Notes under the pieces: generated by a model
What the model was told of the DNA's origin: nothing
Databases searched by the model: none
The model's input: only the letters and a program-made list of their open reading frames with translations
Shown here: one piece after another, positions 62,139 through 64,000 of the stretch
Numbering within the stretch: the first letter of the stretch is position 1
How the letters are laid out: each line of letters opens with the position of its first letter
NCBI RefSeq assembly: GCF_014638845.1
Contig: NZ_BMFP01000003.1
Coordinates: forward strand, 310,001 to 374,000
Length of the DNA: 64,000 nucleotides
Direction of reading: 5' to 3'
Source of the DNA: Pontibacter amylolyticus
GTDB lineage: Bacteria > Bacteroidota > Bacteroidia > Cytophagales > Hymenobacteraceae
Translations under genes and position numbers: made by a program

Positions 62139-63654
62139 ACTTATCCACCGTATGCTGCAGGCCAAGCACCTCGCTGGTCCAGCTGCGCACCTTGCGGAGC
62201 AGTGCCTCATTCTCTGCCAGCGATTCGCCGTAGGACGGAATCATGCGCTTTAGTTTCTGCTGCCATGCCGCTGACTGCATCTTTTCAGGAAAGCAGCGGT
62301 GCAGCAGGCTGATCATGATCGAAACAGCCGTGGAAGCTCCCGGAGAAGCACCCAATAGTGCTGCCAGCGAACCGTCGGCTCCCGCTACGATCTCAGTCCC
62401 AAATTCCAGCACGCCCCCGTGCTTCGGGTCTTTTTTGATGACCTGTACACGCTGCCCGGCCACTTCCAGTTGCCAGTCCTCGCTTCGCGCCTCCGGGTAG
62501 TACTGCCGTAGTGCCTCCACCCGCTCATCAGGCGACTGCCGTACCTGGTCAATCAGGTATTGCGTGAGCGGGATGTTCTTGATTCCTGCCGATAACATCG
62601 GGTGCAGGTTATTTACTTTAAGAGACAGCGGCAGGTCAAAGAACGAACCGTTCTTCAGGAACTTGGTGGTGAAGCCGGCATAGGGCCCAAACAGCAACTC
62701 GCGCTTGCCATTGATAAAGCGGGTATCCAGGTGGGGCACCGACATGGGCGGCGAGCCAACTGAGGCTTTGCCGTATACCTTGGCACGGTGCTGCTCTATC
62801 ACAGCCGGGTTGATGCACTTGAGCCACTGCCCACTTACCGGGAATCCACCGAAGCCATCGCTCTCCGGTATACCTGACTTCAGCAGCAAGGGCAGGGAGC
62901 CACCACCCGCACCAATGAAGACGAAATTTCCCCTTACCCTATGCTTCGTACGGGTCTCACGGTGCCGGATGCGGACACTCCAGCGGTTATCGGGGCGTTG
63001 CTTCAGCTTGCGCACGTCGTAGCCAAAATACAGGTGTACGCCTTCCATCTTGCTGAGTCGCTCAAACATCGAGCGGGTCAGAGCGCCGAAATTCACGTCC
63101 GTGCCCAGGTCCATCCGGGTGGCAGCCACTTTCTCGAGCAGGTCGCGACCTTCCATCACCAGCGGCATCCAGGACTTGAGTACCTCTACATCCTCTGTAT
63201 ACTCCATCCCTTCAAAAAGATGGCAGGCAGTCAGGGCAGTATGGCGTTTTTTGAGGTAGTTGACATTCTCATCACCCCACACAAAACTCATGTGCGGGAT
63301 GCTTCTGATAAAGCTGTCGGGTAGGTTCAGTTTACTTTCCTGAATCAGGTAGGACCAGAACTGCCGTGAGATCTCAAACGATTCAGATATACTGACAGCC
63401 TTCGTGGTGTCGATGCTGCCATCGGCTTTTTCCGGGGTATAGTTCAGTTCACAGAAGGCGGCGTGGCCGGTCCCGGCATTGTTCCAGGCGTCGGAGCTTT
63501 CAGCGGCCGCTTCATCAAGCCTTTCAAGTACTGTGATCCGCAGATCGGGTTGCAGCTCTTTTAGCATCATACCCAGCGTGGCACTCATAATCCCAGCGCC
63601 TATCAGTACGACATCCGTCTCCGACATATCGGGCAGTCTACGATCTGTTTCCAT
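62137..63654 (-). CDS. mqo: Malate:quinone oxidoreductase
   Basis: 505 residues. The FAD-binding N-terminus is DVVLIGAGIMSATLGMMLKELQP, then LERLDEAAAESSDAWNNAGTGHAAFCELNYTPEK, and a C-terminal ASPGASTAVSIMISLLHRCFPEK, all hallmark Mqo sequence. It is a membrane-associated enzyme oxidising malate to oxaloacetate with transfer to quinone, an FAD-dependent step of the TCA cycle. It is monocistronic. An inverted repeat lies about 30 bp before the start. Confidence 0.95.
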   Translation of the reverse strand: METDRRLPDMSETDVVLIGAGIMSATLGMMLKELQPDLRITVLERLDEAAAESSDAWNNAGTGHAAFCELNYTPEKADGSIDTTKAVSISESFEISRQFWSYLIQESKLNLPDSFIRSIPHMSFVWGDENVNYLKKRHTALTACHLFEGMEYTEDVEVLKSWMPLVMEGRDLLEKVAATRMDLGTDVNFGALTRSMFERLSKMEGVHLYFGYDVRKLKQRPDNRWSVRIRHRETRTKHRVRGNFVFIGAGGGSLPLLLKSGIPESDGFGGFPVSGQWLKCINPAVIEQHRAKVYGKASVGSPPMSVPHLDTRFINGKRELLFGPYAGFTTKFLKNGSFFDLPLSLKVNNLHPMLSAGIKNIPLTQYLIDQVRQSPDERVEALRQYYPEARSEDWQLEVAGQRVQVIKKDPKHGGVLEFGTEIVAGADGSLAALLGASPGASTAVSIMISLLHRCFPEKMQSAAWQQKLKRMIPSYGESLAENEALLRKVRSWTSEVLGLQHTVDK

Positions 63655-63938
63655 AAGAACTTCAGTTTAGGGTTTAGTAGCTATACTACGTAACACGTAG
63701 TGCAGGGTACGCTGGCCGAAGATTATCCTGCTTTTTTTAAGCGCTATCTAAGTGGCCAAAGTATATGAATCATGGGTAAACAGCATGTAATCAACAGTGA
63801 ACGATGGAGGACCTACCCCTGCTGCAAGCACTTGACAAGATTTCATAAATTACTTGAACTCAAATACTTATATTACAGTTTCTAAAGCACTGAATTCCAA
63901 ACCGCGCTGCTTATACCTACTGACAGCATTCCTGTCTG
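63655..63938. other. Intergenic region upstream of mqo
   Basis: About 280 bp with the inverted repeat at 63686-63700 near mqo and otherwise AT-rich sequence, probably holding divergent promoters. No gene is seen. Confidence 0.45.
63686..63700. promoter_or_regulatory. Inverted repeat CTACGT-AAC-ACGTAG upstream of mqo
   Basis: Perfect 6-bp arms around a 3-nt centre, 32 bp upstream of the mqo start. It could be an operator for a dimeric regulator; no regulator is identified. Confidence 0.4.
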
Positions 63939-64000
63939 ATGAAACAAATGATAAATATGAGTACCATTAATCCGAATATTCCATTACCTCCTTTTGCTGG
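63939..64000 (+). CDS. Possible start of a further gene (3' truncated by the window)
   Basis: An open frame from ATG at 63939 (or in-frame ATG at 63948 or 63957) runs to the window end, reading MSTINPNIPLPPFAG from the last ATG. It is too short to classify. Confidence 0.35.
   Translation, partial: MKQMINMSTINPNIPLPPFA

Overview
This is a chromosomal window from a member of the Bacteroidota, most likely Cytophagales of the Hymenobacteraceae (Pontibacter-like). That is an inference from gene content (DUF5777 barrel proteins, CheB-CheR-PAS kinases, fasciclin lipoproteins, bacteriophytochrome, ACR3, Mqo), from sparse Shine-Dalgarno sequences, and from moderately high-GC housekeeping genes interrupted by AT-rich accessory genes. 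No rRNA, tRNA, CRISPR array, prophage or transposase gene was seen.

Layout. 0-7 kb: envelope and stress genes (OmpA C-terminus, PRC-barrel/DUF2382 protein, lipoproteins, a TspO-like membrane protein, agmatine-deiminase family enzyme, secreted RidA). 7.1-20.4 kb: a defence island, with a membrane-linked PD-(D/E)xK-like protein, an EEP nuclease, a type I restriction-modification locus (hsdM, KAP NTPase, hsdS, hsdR), a PLD-like protein and a DUF262/DUF1524 restriction-like protein. It is bordered by an SRAP gene, a 14-codon relic of another hsdR 3' end, and nested palindromic repeats. 21.6-31 kb: GH20 hexosaminidase, a cytochrome c/YceI/DUF5777 operon, aldo/keto reductase, fasciclin lipoprotein, serine hydrolase and zinc peptidase. 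31-42 kb: PAS histidine kinase, MATE pump, metallopeptidase-like lipoprotein, MscS channel, ACR3 arsenite pump with an ArsR-type palindrome, quinone-oxidoreductase-like enzyme and orphan ExbD. 42-53 kb: ECF sigma factor with a membrane anti-sigma-like partner, then a photosensory cluster (phytochrome without output domain, a 1370-residue CheB-CheR-PAS-kinase, a small ABM protein), an ankyrin protein and HrpB. 53-64 kb: two tandem candidate small RNAs with ECF-like promoters, an M16 peptidase pair, a second fasciclin protein, a methyltransferase/GNAT pair, an M13 peptidase and Mqo.

The most unusual signals are non-coding. First, the octamer CTATACCT / AGGTATAG recurs more than fifty times by eye on both strands, in and between genes and in several reading frames; about two would be expected by chance. 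It often forms inverted pairs at gene ends. Second, two ~85-nt elements at 53.4-53.85 kb share an ECF-type promoter (GTAAC, 17 nt, CGTATA), a conserved AT-rich hairpin and a terminator hairpin whose sequence changes while its pairing is kept; they look like a duplicated small RNA. Third, two 158-bp palindromic MITE-like elements flank the accessory region.
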